Source: Armillaria gallica
Taxonomy: Eukaryota > Basidiomycota > Agaricomycetes > Agaricales > Physalacriaceae
Direction: 5' to 3'
DNA length: 64,000 bases
NCBI GenBank assembly: GCA_037576215.1
Contig: JBANDB010000008.1
Span: forward strand, 3,038,001 to 3,102,000
Shown: in pieces, positions 36,018 to 48,652 of the stretch
How the letters are laid out: each line of letters starts with the position of its first letter
Numbering within the stretch: the first letter of the stretch is position 1
The notes under the pieces: model-generated
What the model was told of the DNA's origin: nothing
The model's input: only the letters and a program-made list of their open reading frames with translations
Database searches by the model: none
Program-made: the position numbers and the translations under genes

Positions 36018-36248
36018 GACAGTGGTGTACATGAGTACACAGCAGATGTGACGCGACGCAGCACGGCATCTATGTTTTTAATCGATTGAGCTGTTTATGC
36101 TACAGCTACATCGTCACAGCCATCTACAACTTTACAGCTCGTCTAACCCAATGATAAAAGTCGCTCACACTGCGGAGACTAGATGTGAAAATTCCGCCTG
36201 ACTCACATCGTTCCTTTCTCTTCTGTTCCCCCACCAGCCAGACAGAAC

Positions 36249-37918
36249 ATGAAAAAGTTCGCTCGATTACCCATCTACCAGAGCAGGCTCATCCAATCTA
36301 GTCCAAAATCTTCACCATCGGGGTCGCGATGCTTTGCCAGCCAGGTTCGTGGACTGATTAGATATGATCAGAAGGAAATTTTCACAACGTCACTTTGAAA
36401 CCAGGCCGCCCCCTCGACGCGATACAAGGCTGCCACTCACGTTCCTTCGACGCAAAGCGCTAATGAAGCTACCACCAAAACACTGTCGCGTGCATCCACG
36501 TATCTTTTGCCTGTATATGCCCGGCCGGACTTTGTTCTTTCCCATGGAAAAGGGTCGTATGTTTGGGATACAGAAGATCGGAAATACTTGGACTTCTCAG
36601 CCGGAATCGCTGTAAATGCGCTGGGTCATGCTGATGAGGGAGTGGTAAAAGTACGCCGTGTCTTCTTGGTCATGCCTGACCCGAATTGACTCAGCTTCAC
36701 AGGCCATATCGGATCACGCTGGGAAACTCTTGCACACTAGTAATGTCTATCATAATGAGTGGACGCCCCAGCTCGCCGAGCTTCTTGTCACTCTAACCCA
36801 GAAGGAGGGAGGACTAGGCTTTTCCTCTTCTGGCTCCGGCACCGCTGAAGGAGTCAAAGTATTCTTTGCGAATTCCGGAACTGAAGCTAATGAAGGAGCA
36901 CTCAAGATAGCCCGAAAGGTTGGCAAGGACCGGTGGGCAGCAGCAGAACCCGGACGATCTTGGGACTCAAGCGGGTGTACTAAGACGCGATTGGTCTGCT
37001 TTGAGAATTCCTTCCACGGGAGGAGTATGGGTGCCCTGAGCGTAACCAGTAACCCCAAATATCAGACTCCGTTCACTCCGTTGCTGCCAGGAGTCGATGT
37101 GGGTAAAGTGAACGACTTTGCCGGCCTGCACGGGCTGGTGACTGAAAATACCTGTGCTGTCATCGTGGAACCGATACAAGGGGAAGGGGGAATCAACGTG
37201 GCCCAAACGGAATGGCTTCAGGCTTTACGCAAAAGATGTGACGAGGTCGGCGCGGTTCTGATTTTCGACGAAATTCAGGTGGGCCAATGAGTCAACGTGT
37301 ATTACCGCCTGGGACTGAATAATGTAACCTATAGTGTGGGTTGTACAGGACGGGTTCTTTATGGGCACATTCCACGCTACCGGTTGACTCTCATCCAGAC
37401 ATCGTGACCATGGCGAAGCCGCTTGCTAACGGGTACCCCATTGGAGCGGTCATGGTACGAGACTCGGTTGCTTCGACAATGACAGCTGGTACGGTGGACA
37501 CGGATTTTACAGCTGGTACAATTTATTAACCGCTGACATAGGAACTCACGGGACGACCTTTGGAGGATCCCCACTCGCGAGCGCTGTTGGTCATTACGTA
37601 CTTTCACGATTATCGGACCCTTCCTTCGTGACACAAGTCAAGGAAACAAGTGCTTATCTCACTTCCCGACTGGAACAGTTGCCAAGGTGGTTCCCAGAAG
37701 TTCTGCAGCCTCATATTCGGGGGAAGGGACTTATCCTTGGACTCGGATTCAAGGATCCTTCAAATCCGAGCCGGGTTGTTCAATTAGCGCGAGAGCGAGG
37801 TGTATTTGTCTTGACGGCAGGAAAAGACGCCGTGCGGCTTGTACCTAGCCTGAATGTTGGGAAGGGTGAAGTAGACTTTGCGGTAGATGTGATAGAAAGC
37901 TGCCTGGGAGTTCTGTAA
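36249..37918 (+). CDS. ARG8: acetylornithine aminotransferase, mitochondrial
   Basis: PLP-dependent class III aminotransferase of arginine synthesis (N-acetylglutamate semialdehyde to N-acetylornithine). The start at 36249 gives a basic presequence (MKKFARLPIYQSRLIQSS). Then come LPVYARPDFVLSHGKGSYVW, YLDFSAGIAVNALGH, NSGTEANEGALKIARK, ENSFHGRSMGALSVT, VEPIQGEGGI, LIFDEIQCGLYRTG, the PLP-lysine block MAKPLANGYPIGA, GTHGTTFGGSPLASAVG and RGKGLILGLGF. Introns at the N-terminus and after HADEGVVK, IFDEIQ and SVASTMTAG all have usual borders. The loop GFSSSGSGTAEG before VFFANSGTEAN is a small insertion. HEM1 starts 205 bases downstream on the same strand. Confidence 0.93.
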
Positions 37919-38123
37919 AAGTAGATATCAATCTGAATGCGCAGCTTCAACGATACGACCGGACATTGGAGGTAAATCAAATACCGTAAACAGTAGTGCG
38001 GCACGCGGGTCTTTGACCCGGACGAATCGGAGAAACCCGATTGGCCAGCGCCGGAAGGATAAATATGGACCCCACAGTTCCCGAAATTTCTTTACCGGAA
38101 GACCCACTTTTACCTTCAATCCA

Positions 38124-40372
38124 ATGGACAAGCTCGCGTCCTTCACCCGTCTCTGTCCTTTCCTTGGACGGACCAAGCAATCCACCCTTCGTACTCTCAG
38201 CACTTCAGTTTCTCCCAGGTATCCTTCTCTCACCAAGCTCACCGAGAGGGCAACAAAATGTCCCGTCATGGGCCCAGCTTTGAATACTCGTTCCAAGGAG
38301 CTCGCAGCTGGCTACGCTAGCATTTCCGGCAATTCCGACATCGAGCAGATTCACAAGGAGCAAGGTATCAACCTCCCGGCTGGCGCGACTGTCGAAATGT
38401 GTCCCCATGCCTCTGCTGCCCGTGCTGCTGCTCGTACCGCCGAGGAACTTGCTGCAGCTGCAGCCAAGAACGCGGACAAGGCGAAGGCGGCAGCGGCAGG
38501 TTGTCCTTTCCATAAATCAGCGGCTTCTACCGAGGCCGCGAAGAAGGCCCCTACTCCCGTCAAGGCCACCCATCCAGGCGCCTTTGACTACGAGAGGTTC
38601 TTCGTCGACGAACTTGACAAGAAGCACCAGGACAAGTCGTACCGCTACTTCAACAACATTAACAGGCTTGCCAAAAAGTTTCCCATCGCGCACACGAGCG
38701 AGCCTGAGGACTTGGTCCAGGTTTGGTGCTCGAATGATTACCTGGGGATGGGTAACAATCCTGTTGTCCTCGAGACCATGCAGTGAGTTTCCCCACAATA
38801 TACCCCTTTACCCCAGGCTGATGTCTGCTTAGTCGTACCCTTGACAAGTACGGCCATGGCGCTGGAGGGACACGTAACATTGCTGGAAACGGAGCCCTGC
38901 ATCTGCAACTCGAACAGGAACTCGCGGCCCTGCATCGCAAGCCTGCCGCCCTCGTATTTTCGTCCTGCTACGTAGCGAATGATGCCACCCTTTCCACTCT
39001 CGGAGCAAAGTTACCCGGCTGTGTGCTTTTCTCAGACACTATGAACCATGCGTCCATGATTCAAGGGATGCGCCACTCGGGCGCGAAACGGGTTATATTC
39101 AAACACAACGATTTGGAGGACTTGGAAGCAAAATTGAAGCAGTACCCGAAAGAGACGCCGAAGATCATCGCTTTCGAGAGTGTTTATTCGATGTGTGGCA
39201 GCATTGGACCAATCAAGGAGATTTGTGATCTGGCTGAGCAATATGGCGCTTTGACATTCCTTGACGAGGTATATGCGGTCTGATTTTCGTCAGAATTTCC
39301 TTCTGATGATTTTCAGGTTCACGCTGTTGGACTATATGGACCTCGTGGTGCTGGTGTTGCTGAGCATCTAGACTACGATGTCCACAAGGCCGCCGGAGAC
39401 AGTCCAGATCCTATACCCGGAACTGTCATGGATCGTATCGATATTATCACTGGTATGTTGAAAAATTTTCTCCCCTGAATATTACTTATTCTCTTTCGCA
39501 GGTACACTGGGCAAGTCGTATGGCGCGATTGGAGGTTACATCGCTGGTTCTGATGACTTCGTTGATATGATACGGTCCTACGCTCCCGGTTTCATCTTCA
39601 CGACTTCTTTACCTCCCGCTACGGTTGCCGGTGCACATGCTAGTATCGCCTACCAGATGTCTTACGTCGGCGATCGTCAACTGAAACAGGTCAATGTTCG
39701 CGAGGTCAAGAGACGATTTGCTGAACTGGACATTCCCGTCATGTATGTCGTTTCCCCCATCTTGACTTCCTGTGCTGACTCTTTAAATGTAGTCCCGGTA
39801 CCTCGCATATTGTTCCTGTTTTCGTCGGTGACGCTGCTCTCGCAAAGGCTGCTTCGGACAAGTTACTCGTTGAACATGATATCTACGTCCAATCAATCAA
39901 CTATCCGACCGTCGCTCGCGGTGAAGAGCGTCTTCGTATCACTGTTACTCCTCGCCACACTGTCGAACAAATGGACAAGCTTATTGCCGCCGTCGACCAG
40001 ATATTCACGGAATTGAACATTAACCGGTTGAGTGATTGGAAGGCTATTGGTGGTCGTGCTGGCGTCGGCTCTCCTGGCGCGGAGGAGAACCTGGCTCCTA
40101 TATGGAATGACGAGCAGCTCGGATACCACAATGGCACTACGCCCGAGACGTTGCACGATGGTCAGAAGGTTGTGGTGGATGTGAAGGGCGTGGCTTCTGC
40201 CAGGAGCAGATTCAACAAGCTTTTGGGTCCCATGACTGGACCTATTGAAGCTAGCCGACCTGTTGAGGTTTCAGCGGCTAGTGCGAGCCTTAGGTTGAAG
40301 TCGGGTGGACTGGTGATGCCGGCTGAGGAATCTCCGATCCCCATTCCCAAACTTGTCGCGGCTACTGCTTGA
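38124..40372 (+). CDS. HEM1: 5-aminolevulinate synthase, mitochondrial
   Basis: First enzyme of haem synthesis (glycine plus succinyl-CoA). The start at 38124 (MDKLASF) begins a presequence. Four Cys-Pro haem-regulatory-type motifs lie at residues 11, 46, 93 and 127 (CPFLG, CPVMG, CPHAS, CPFHK). The catalytic domain starts with [20 protein letters not shown] and carries [80 protein letters not shown], the PLP-lysine block [23 protein letters not shown] and [13 protein letters not shown]-terminal extension of about 110 residues after the core is typical of fungal enzymes. Four short introns. Expected to be feedback-controlled by haem through the CP motifs. Confidence 0.95.
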
Positions 40373-40721
40373 CACGTTGAATGGCATTTATCTTGAGCGC
40401 TAAAAATTCAATGTTGTTGTTTCGAATAGTCTGCCGTCATGGAATACATACTTTACTGGCGATCATTGCTGCCGGACCTTGTTTTTTTAGTCCGGGACCG
40501 GAGAAGACATGATCTATTGAAGCAACTTGCAGTTCAAGGATGCGAATCTCGCCGGTTTTCGTGAAATGATGAGTAACTAAACTACTGACATCTACTTTCT
40601 TTTCATGATTCCTCTCGGAGAATTTGAAGGTCCGGCTTCGTGACTAGGAAGGATAGCTGAAAAGCGATATAGAATTGTGCGGTAGTCACGGGTGCTATGT
40701 ATCCTACGCCCAAGTTCCACC
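40373..40721. other. intergenic region between convergent HEM1 and ERB1
   Basis: 3' untranslated regions of both genes; no gene or repeat recognised. Confidence 0.5.
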
Positions 40722-43317
40722 TCAGCTACACCACACATTGACGGCACCATCAGCACCTCCGCTGAGAAGCCATGGATGGTGATTGCACCATTTTACTTGC
40801 AAAGCACCTAGTCCATCCTTTACCTGATGCCCCCGCAGAATCTTGAGAGGAACAATGAGCGGATCCGTCATCAAATCATTATAAACTCTTGCGTGGAAGA
40901 CCTGTATGGTGCCATCGTCCGACGACGAAGCAAATAGAGGGTATGTGGGATGGAAGTGCAAGGAACGGATGGCCCGCGTATGGTATCTATAGAACACAAT
41001 GAGTTAGATTGTGTTGAATTCTTGTACCCCATTTTAACTTACCGTAATACTTTATACGGCTTGTCGCTCAGTTCGAGGTCGAACCAGCATAATTTTCGGT
41101 CATATCCTCCAACTATGACATGATCACCAGAAGGATGCACGTCCATTGAGGATATCCACTTGATACCTGGAACGAGCGTCTTCAACAACAACTGTTCAGA
41201 CAGGTTGTATATCCGAACATATTGTTGCGTCTAGAGCAAGGTTAAAGGTGTGATCATGAAAGAAGGAGTTACACGTACTGCGACAAAGAAGTGGGGCTTC
41301 AGAGGATGGAATAAGACCAATTGCACGCTTCCTCTGATTTTTTTGAAGGGAGCTTGAGAATGCCGCCGGGTTATTTGGTGAATCCAAACACCTCCAAGAT
41401 TACTTCCGCTAGCTATACGTGAAAATTCATCAATAAACACCGCTTTTAAATAAGGCTGATAACTTACAAACTGATGCGAGATAATCTCCTCTCCGATGCC
41501 ACACAAGTTGTTTCGGTAAACCAGATGTCTGCGGAAGCTGCACGGTTAGAATCGGATGATCTATTGACCATGAGCTTGACGATGCGGTCGTCCATTTTAC
41601 AGCAGAGGGGACGTCGGGAGGGGGAGGTAGAGTTGCCGGCGCCAGCAACTTATATGTCAAGTTGTACACAGAAGACGGGAGATTGGGCGGGATAACAAAA
41701 TAAATGGTCTCCTCACTGCAATAAAAGTTTAGGGTGTCGTATCAAAGTATCATAGAGAAGAAGACATACATGCCGACAACAAAATAACTGACATCCGTCC
41801 TTGGACACCATTCCACCGAGCCAATCTTAGAAGTGAACTTCCAGCGTTTGACTTCTCGCCCCACGGTGACTTCCCACAAACTGACAACGCCGTTGTCATC
41901 TCCACTTATCACCCACGCGCCGTCCGGACTGACGCTGAGGCATCTCGCCAAGCTATCTTTATGCAAAAACGTCAACGAGTTGTAGACCGGGAAAGGCTTG
42001 AGGCTGCTGGGACTAGGGAGTTTCGGAATTAAAGACTGGGGATCTATGTTAAGTTTTACCCTCTGAACGCGAGGGGCCAGATAGAGATCCAATTGTCTAT
42101 TGAATCTTTCCTTTATGAAGCGGTCGTATCCTGGCACAAGCCGCATTGACGAGTACTTCTGTGGAAGATAATCTCTTTCTCGATCCTCGGCGTCAAGACT
42201 TTCCCATTCCTTGCGCTCAGCCTCAGTCGGGAGATATTCCTCTGGAGGGTTATATGACTCTGAATTTGTAGGTAGTTTTGGTTTTGGAGCTGGAAGTGGT
42301 GGTGCATGCGATGTGGAGGCCTCGGACCAGATGGGGTAGAACTGTTGCTGAGCCGTAGCCTTTGGTTTGTTGGGGACGATACGTCCCTGCCGTATTGCAC
42401 GGACGATTTTCATCACCTGTCGGAAGAATTTATAATTGAGATGCAAAAAAGTAGTAGAAGGCTTACCTTTTGCTTTTCCCATTTACTAGGTATCCATCTA
42501 CGCTTGGGCTCTGGGGCAGCAGACAGAGGCATGATTTCTTCTTTCCCCTTCCCGGTAAACCATTCTGTCATTGGTTCGTAGGGATCATATTCTGCATCGG
42601 GAACTTCGTTTGCATGCAGCCTCCGAATGATATCGAGCTCTTCCGTTGTCAGAGGCTTGTCCATCTGGGTGTTTTTGTCAAATGCGGAGGTCCTATAAAA
42701 AAATTAACAGCCCGCGTTATACTACTTCTCAATGAACGCACCAAGAAGAAGGATCTTCTACAGTCTGTAAGAACTTGTCTAATTCATCCCCACGTGCAGG
42801 CCGTAGTACCTTCTTCCCGTCAATGTTGTATCCAACATGCGGGAGGTCGTCGTACCAATGCATTGGGACATTACCGACGCGATTGGGTGCCTAGTTAATG
42901 TTAGTAAACGTATACGAGCACAATATGCATACGTACATCTTCTGTAGACGAGTCCGAATCATACTCAGGCTCTATCTCTGGATAGATACGCTTGGGTTGA
43001 CCAGTAATGTCGGATATAACGGTTTTTGCTTTGGGGAAAATACGGTTATCCTCGTCTGAACTTTCTGCGTCCTCTTCCTCTTCTGTTTCCTCCTCAGCCT
43101 CATCGTTGTCCTCAAAGTCAGAGTCTTCCTCATCCGTGTCGCTCTGAGCATCTATCTCGGGGAACTCGTCGACAGCACCGTCAGAAACTGAACCAATACT
43201 TCCGTCCTCTTCGTCGCTGTGCATGACCATATCTACGGCCTTGTGGAACACGCCGTCCGTCGTGTCATCCTTAGTAGGCTGTTTTCGCTTTCGTCTATGC
43301 TCCTCTGTAGCCGTCAT
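40722..43317 (-). CDS. ERB1: ribosome biogenesis protein Erb1/BOP1
   Basis: Subunit of the PeBoW/Nop7 complex (Nop7-Erb1-Ytm1) for 60S assembly. The start at 43317 gives a basic N-terminus ([11 protein letters not shown]) and a long Asp/Glu-rich stretch. The BOP1 N-terminal domain follows ([90 protein letters not shown]). The WD40 propeller starts at [20 protein letters not shown]. It ends with the well conserved last repeats ([52 protein letters not shown]). Numerous short introns. It is divergent from ARP4 over 167 bases, coupling ribosome assembly and chromatin genes. Confidence 0.93.
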
Positions 43318-43484
43318 TCTCGACAAGCTGAGGGCCAGGAAAGGTGAAGAGGCAGAAAATCTCAAAGGGAACACCGGATCGCGATCGAAAAATATCAGCG
43401 TTCTCACGGACGGTGGATGTCAAACACAGCACAATAACACGACCTTGCTCGGACCACGAACATACTCCTTCTTGACACTGAAAA

Positions 43485-45266
43485 ATGGTCAATTACGGCG
43501 GTGGTGAGTGCGCCTGTACTATCAGGGTTATCCTTCTCCCTTATAAACTTTCTTCCGCCAATTGCAGACGAAGTATCGGCACTCGTCGTTGACATTGGGT
43601 CTTCGTCATTACGCGCTGGATATGCAGGAGACGATACCCCGAAAGCCATAATTCCAACATCCTATGGCTACATCAAGGCAGCTGATGATGGGGACTTTGC
43701 TATGGCTGATGTAAACGATGCAGAGATAGCCCCAAAACCGAAACTGGCGAAATCCTACATAGGACAGTCTGGACCGTCAGTATGGAGAAGCGGCATGGAA
43801 GTGGCTAATCCTATCAAAGGAGGACTTAGTGAGTGCAAAATTCCTGCTATATAGGATACTCTGATAATCTCTTCGTGACCAGTCAACGATTTTGGGCCTA
43901 TACATGCCCTGATCGAGCATGCTGTCGTCAAAGTTATGGGATGCAATCCTTCTGAGCATCCTGTACTGGTCACTGAGCCCTCATGGAATACCGTTGAGAA
44001 CCGAGAACGGATGGCCGAAATAATGTTCGAAGAATTCCAGGTACCTGCTTTCTACATTTCCAACACCGGGGTTCTTAATACGTAGGTTTCCAAGACCCAT
44101 CTACCCCATGCTAGGACGTTATTGATTAATATCATTCAGCTTCGCGGCGGGAAAAGGGTCTGCACTGGTCATTGATGTCGGGCAAGAGATGGCGAGCGTG
44201 ACACCTGTCGTGGACGGGTTCGTTTTGCGCAAAGGTGGGTATATTGTTATGCTTCAAACCTACTCTTCTGACGGCTCACAGGCCTTGTATACTCGTCTCT
44301 GCCGGCCCTTATTCACTCTAGCGCCCATACTATCCTCACGCAGTCAACTCACACTCGGCGAGGTATTGACTTGTCTCCACATCAACTCATAGCAAATAAA
44401 CTGGTGTGTTCAATCTTCCCCCAGTATCAATATAGTTATACGTCGTGTTTTACAGCCTGTTGAACCCAACAGCCCGCCAAAATACGCCCTACGCGATGAT
44501 CGCCTAGTTGGAACAACTGATAGCTGGCGTCAATGGTACGAGGCTCGCGAAGTCGACGAATGGCTGCAAACTGTGGGTGGCGTGCTCGAGACAGGATGGA
44601 ATGATCAGTGAGATGTTTTAGCTATTATGGTTGAACGTCTGAATGACCAACCTTTCCAGGGCTGCAGCTGGTCGAGCGGCGAGGCAGTATGAATTCCCTA
44701 CAGGTTATAACACCTGGTTTGGGGCCGAGCGATACTATGTCGGTGAACAATTTTTCAACCATTCCCCTCAAATGAGCGTAAGTCGAGCAATCATTTAATG
44801 TCTTCATTACTCTAAATCAGAGACTGCAGGCCTCCAATCACTCTTTACCTAAAACGATACCCGCATTGATCAGCGAATCCCTGCGATCATACGATATCGA
44901 ACTCCGCCAAGTTTTGATGGGCAATGTCGTTCTAACTGGAGGAGGTAGTTTGTTCTCTGGATTCAATGACCGACTCGCTTCAGAACTGGGCCGGACGTTC
45001 CCTCACGTAAGTTGTCATCTGTCACTGGGGCCTTTGACTTATGTTCTTTTAGGTCAAAATTCATGCTCCCGGAAATCCCATCGAGCGCCGTTATGGCGGC
45101 TGGCTAGGGGGCAGTATTTTGGCTAGTCTGGGTACTTTCCACCAGCTTTGGATAAGTAAGGAAGAATGGCAGGTGAGAAATATACTTTCTTTGACAGCAA
45201 TCTCCCCTCCTCATGTGTCGTTCGTAGGAGCACGGAAAAGGCATTGTCGCCCAGAGGTGTAAATGA
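43485..45266 (+). CDS. ARP4: actin-related protein 4 (chromatin remodelling)
   Basis: Nuclear actin-related protein shared by INO80, SWR1 and NuA4 complexes. The first exon is tiny (MVNYGG), then [20 protein letters not shown] (actin phosphate-1 loop), [47 protein letters not shown], the phosphate-2 block [20 protein letters not shown] and the adenosine-type [20 protein letters not shown]. The C-terminus reads [20 protein letters not shown] and [13 protein letters not shown]. An insertion typical of Arp4 ([16 protein letters not shown] to [20 protein letters not shown]) sits between the subdomains. About nine introns. Confidence 0.93.
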
Positions 45267-46015
45267 TATGAGCAGTTTGGTATATCTTTATGATCTTTGG
45301 CTCGGCTCGTATTGTATCACTCCGTTTGACATAAATAAATGTTCTTCATTTACGCGAACTTGCCTACACTACAACAATCAAAAAGCTTTTGGAAGGACAG
45401 AATGCGAGGGATTGAGGTAAGGTGTTATCCTGCGAACGCACGGGGAAGCGCAGCTATCCCGAGAATTCAAGAAAAAGCCCTCCCCATCGTCCTTCAAGAC
45501 GATTGATTATTAATTCTTCCTTTACAATTTTAGGCCTATAAGTTTGTTCTGGTAAGCCCCAAGACAACATCGTCAGCGAAAGACACTAACCTTAGCCAAA
45601 CATGACGATTGCAATGAAAGAAGAAATTTGATGTAACAAATGGGGGAAGAAAGAAAAGAGGGACAGGGAAAGCGGCGGAAAGTGCCAGGTAATATACGTG
45701 TCCATATACCCACAGACCTCCACGTATCATAAAGAGTTGTATAAAGCTGAAAAGAATGAAAAGGAATGTAGGAGCTCACTAAAGATGACGAAGAACTGCT
45801 TTGGGAGAGGGAGAGAAAGAGGCAAGACAGACAAGGGGATAAAAGGAAGAATAATGCATTGGTACAATTCTTTATTCCGATTTCTGCCAAAACCCTTCCC
45901 CACCGAACGTTACTAAACACCACTCGACCACAGATGAGCCTGGTCGACACAATAAATATCTGTTCTTGTTAATCATCAAACGGCATCATATCTCGCAAAG
46001 AAAGTGGCAGAGCGT
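45267..46015. other. 749-base convergent intergenic region
   Basis: Between the stops of ARP4 and the Gln-rich gene. Open frames here (for example about 45573-45950 minus) are Ser/Leu/Phe low complexity arising from GA-rich sequence on the plus strand near 45620-45850. No gene supported. Confidence 0.45.
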
Positions 46016-47551
46016 TCAAAACGCTTCAACCAACTCCCTTCGCTCTCTTGCTCCCATCAGCATGCCCAAGCCTCCAATGGCTTTCCTCCTTATGCGAGTA
46101 GCGAAGTTCTTGGGTCCTAGTTCATCGGCACCTGAAGGCGGCCCACGGGGCTGCCTTGTCGGTTGGCTGGCCAACCGGTGGCCAAATACAACCGATATCG
46201 GGACTGACTCCTGAGCCTGAGCAACATCGATGCCACCGATGGTGTTGGAAACGGCCGAGCGTGGTCTTCCAATTCCCAGGCCTTCATACAACTTCTTGCT
46301 TGCCTCTTCGCGCGGCGAGAGAGGCATTTCGTTGGAAGAGGACGAGTGGGGGCTGGTAGGGGATGAATTGGAACCGCCGGACTTGGAAGAACTGGTAGAA
46401 TCAGCGTCATCATCGCCTTCGCTTGTATCGATGGTTACGGCGGGCAACGGCTGCGATACGGCGGGGCTGAAACGAAGGGGTTGGGGCCGGGCCTTGGGCG
46501 CTGCGACGGCCAGTCCAGGGGGTGGGGAGATACGTTCACCAGGGGGTGGCGTCACCTTGACGCTTGGGGAAGTAACGGCTCGGTTGGCCCTGAGAACAGA
46601 ATTGTTCCTGTCGGCCCGCCTCCAGGATGTCGCAGAGTCGGACTTGGACGGCACGCCGGTCGAGTTCACGTTATTCGAGGCTGGATTGCCCAAGGAAGTG
46701 CCCCACTGATGACGGTGGTAGAGTTAGGGGTGGGAGGTATAGATGCACCATCGTTATCGTCGTTATTGTATCTGGACATCGGAACCGTAGGGACACTTGG
46801 CACCCGACTTCCAAATCTACCACCTAACGCAGCCGTCATAGGCTCATCTCCAACCGTGGACGGTTGGGGTTGCTGCTCCTTTGCCCGACGCATCTGAGCG
46901 CTCAAGGTGGCAGAGCGCAAATCAAATGTGGTCGACATGGGACCTGCGGAAGCAGCGGTAAAGCCCAAGCTGGCCCTGCGGTTCTGAGACTGCTGCTGCT
47001 GTTGGCGCTGGGCCTGGGCCAAAAGTTCAGCTTGATATTGTTGGGCTTGCTGCTGAGCTTGAACGGCCTTGATAGATGTGTCATCAATAGGGAGGAGAGG
47101 AGCGGCTATTGTTCGAGCGTACCTGAAGTCTCATCAACTCCATTTGCATCATCTGCAATTGAAATGCCTGAGCTTGAACGTTGCTGGACTGTGTGATCGC
47201 ATTGGGGGCGGCAAAGGATGGAGTGAATGGAGCACTGTTCGGATTCATACCCCGCTGCTGTTGAGCAAATCGGTTGTTGGATCCGTCAACAGCGGCGGTC
47301 ATTGGCAAGGTCCGATTGCCACCGTACTGCTTGTTGACATACATGTTCTGTAAAGGCATTTCGGCGAGCTGGTCATCTTCGTCCTCCTCTGGGAACACGG
47401 AAGACTGATGATGCTGTGATGCGAATCGAGTGATGTTAAAAGAGGCACCTGGAGCGGCGGTGTGAGGGAGAGTTGTCGAGGAAGAGCGTACGCCGCCTGT
47501 GCGAAGACCTGCAAGAAGAGAAGCACGGTTGTTGGGAGGTGCGGTAGTCAT
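46016..47551 (-). CDS. Gln-rich, largely disordered protein of unknown function, one frameshift
   Basis: Starts at 47551 (MTTAPPNNRASLLAGLRTGG). After a polar region with an acidic patch (FPEEDEDDQLAEMP) comes a Met/Gln-rich helix (VQAQAFQLQMMQMELMRLQ). An intron follows, then a poly-Gln coiled segment (VQAQQQAQQYQAELLAQAQRQ as one run) and long Ser/Pro-rich disorder. A short ordered basic C-terminus (KNFATRIRRKAIGGLGMLMG, RERRELVEAF) ends the protein. The frame breaks at the G run 46701-46704 on the plus-strand C tract: one extra G would join STTVISGG to TSLGNPASNN. Such Q-rich proteins often work in transcription or mRNA control, but no domain is recognised. A paralogue family is plausible in Agaricomycetes. 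Confidence 0.72.
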
Positions 47552-47968
47552 GGTGTTGATAGATAGAGATTAATGTGCTGTTGATTACTGAACAGAAAGT
47601 AAGGTGATACAACTGCGAAAAAGTGGTCAATAAGCTTGTACAGTTGAAGGAAAATGCACTACTCACTGGTGAAAGTAGGATTGGTGGGAGACGCAAGTGG
47701 ACGCAGTGGCTAATTGGGTGAAGACTTGAGAAGAAGAAAAGAAGAGATTAGGCGGCAAGAAGAGGTTTATTTTGGAATGCGATCTGTCACGCTCAATGCA
47801 AAGAACAGAGAGAATGTTCAGAGGACGCCGACGACGATATATAAAGGAAAGAGAAAAGGCGGCCACCCAAGCCAGGTCAACGAGAGTGAGAGAGAAAGCA
47901 GAGCGCAGCCACTGACTTATCAACGGTCCACGTGACACATCAATCATTAATTACTAGAAATTAATTAA
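47552..47968. other. promoter region of the Gln-rich gene and 3' end of Trs20
   Basis: Contains GA-rich stretches (about 47735-47800 and 47885-47905) and an AT-rich tttaattaat-type tract next to the Trs20 stop. No gene seen. Confidence 0.5.
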
Positions 47969-48652
47969 TTAAAAATACTTTTTAGCACTGTGCCTAACCC
48001 GGGCATCAAATACTCCACTTCTGATAACAGTGTGCGCAGTGTGGAAAGGATTCAGCATAGTCTGGGTCGGCGTCAGTACGCAGTAGGCTACTCGCTGCAC
48101 AGTTGTTACCTTGACATACAACTCCCACACGTCCATGAAGAAAGATTTGATGCCATCGTCGTTCTTGCCTTCGTGCAAGAGCACAAATTTCGTATCTGGA
48201 TCATCAGATGAGCAAGGTAGCGAGAAAGCAATTGAGTTACGGACTTCCTGGCGTTATGAACGCGGAGATAGTCCATTCGTTAAACTTATCCACTGATTTC
48301 AGATACCTCCCATCTGTTGTCAGGGTTATTGCTTCACAGCCCGCCGATAAACATACATTGTATTCTCTTTTCGCATCACGTCCTCGACCACATCCAGACT
48401 TGCGTTCGCTATCATCTGTATCACATGTCGGTCCTGTCCACCGCCCATTCGGACTGGACCACCGGTCGTATGATGCGGGACACTGGACGCCCCAGACAAC
48501 GCGGTCAGGGTACCAGCGAATGCAGATGTCGACCAAGTCGGCAGATTTGAAGCAAGCGGCGATGGTACATTGACTACGGGCTTGGTCGAATGGTGCGTAA
48601 GGCTGTAGATGGGCGTGTCCGACGGCGAGAGCACGAACAGATGGTGGGACAT
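47969..48652 (-). CDS. TRS20: TRAPP complex subunit 2 (sedlin/Trs20)
   Basis: Longin-fold subunit of TRAPP, needed for Golgi traffic and Rab activation. It reads MSHHLFVLSPSDTPIYSLTH, then an insertion of about 45 residues, then DRHVIQMIANASLDVVEDVM, NTMYLKSVDKFNEWTISAFI, LLHEGKNDDGIKSFFMDVWE and the end TVIRSGVFDARVRHSAKKYF. The Met codon in NTMYLK is split by an intron (donor gtatgt, acceptor gggag). The block order matches human TRAPPC2 closely. The insertion (THHSTKPVVNVPSPLASNLP to GGPVRMGGGQD) is absent from animal sedlin and is Ser/Gly/Pro rich. Only 44 bases separate its start from the rhomboid start. Confidence 0.88.

Noticed and set aside
38013..38123. In-frame extension of HEM1 upstream of its ATG at 38124
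   Set aside because: The upstream frame has no presequence character and begins with a non-ATG codon; 38124 gives a normal mitochondrial N-terminus.
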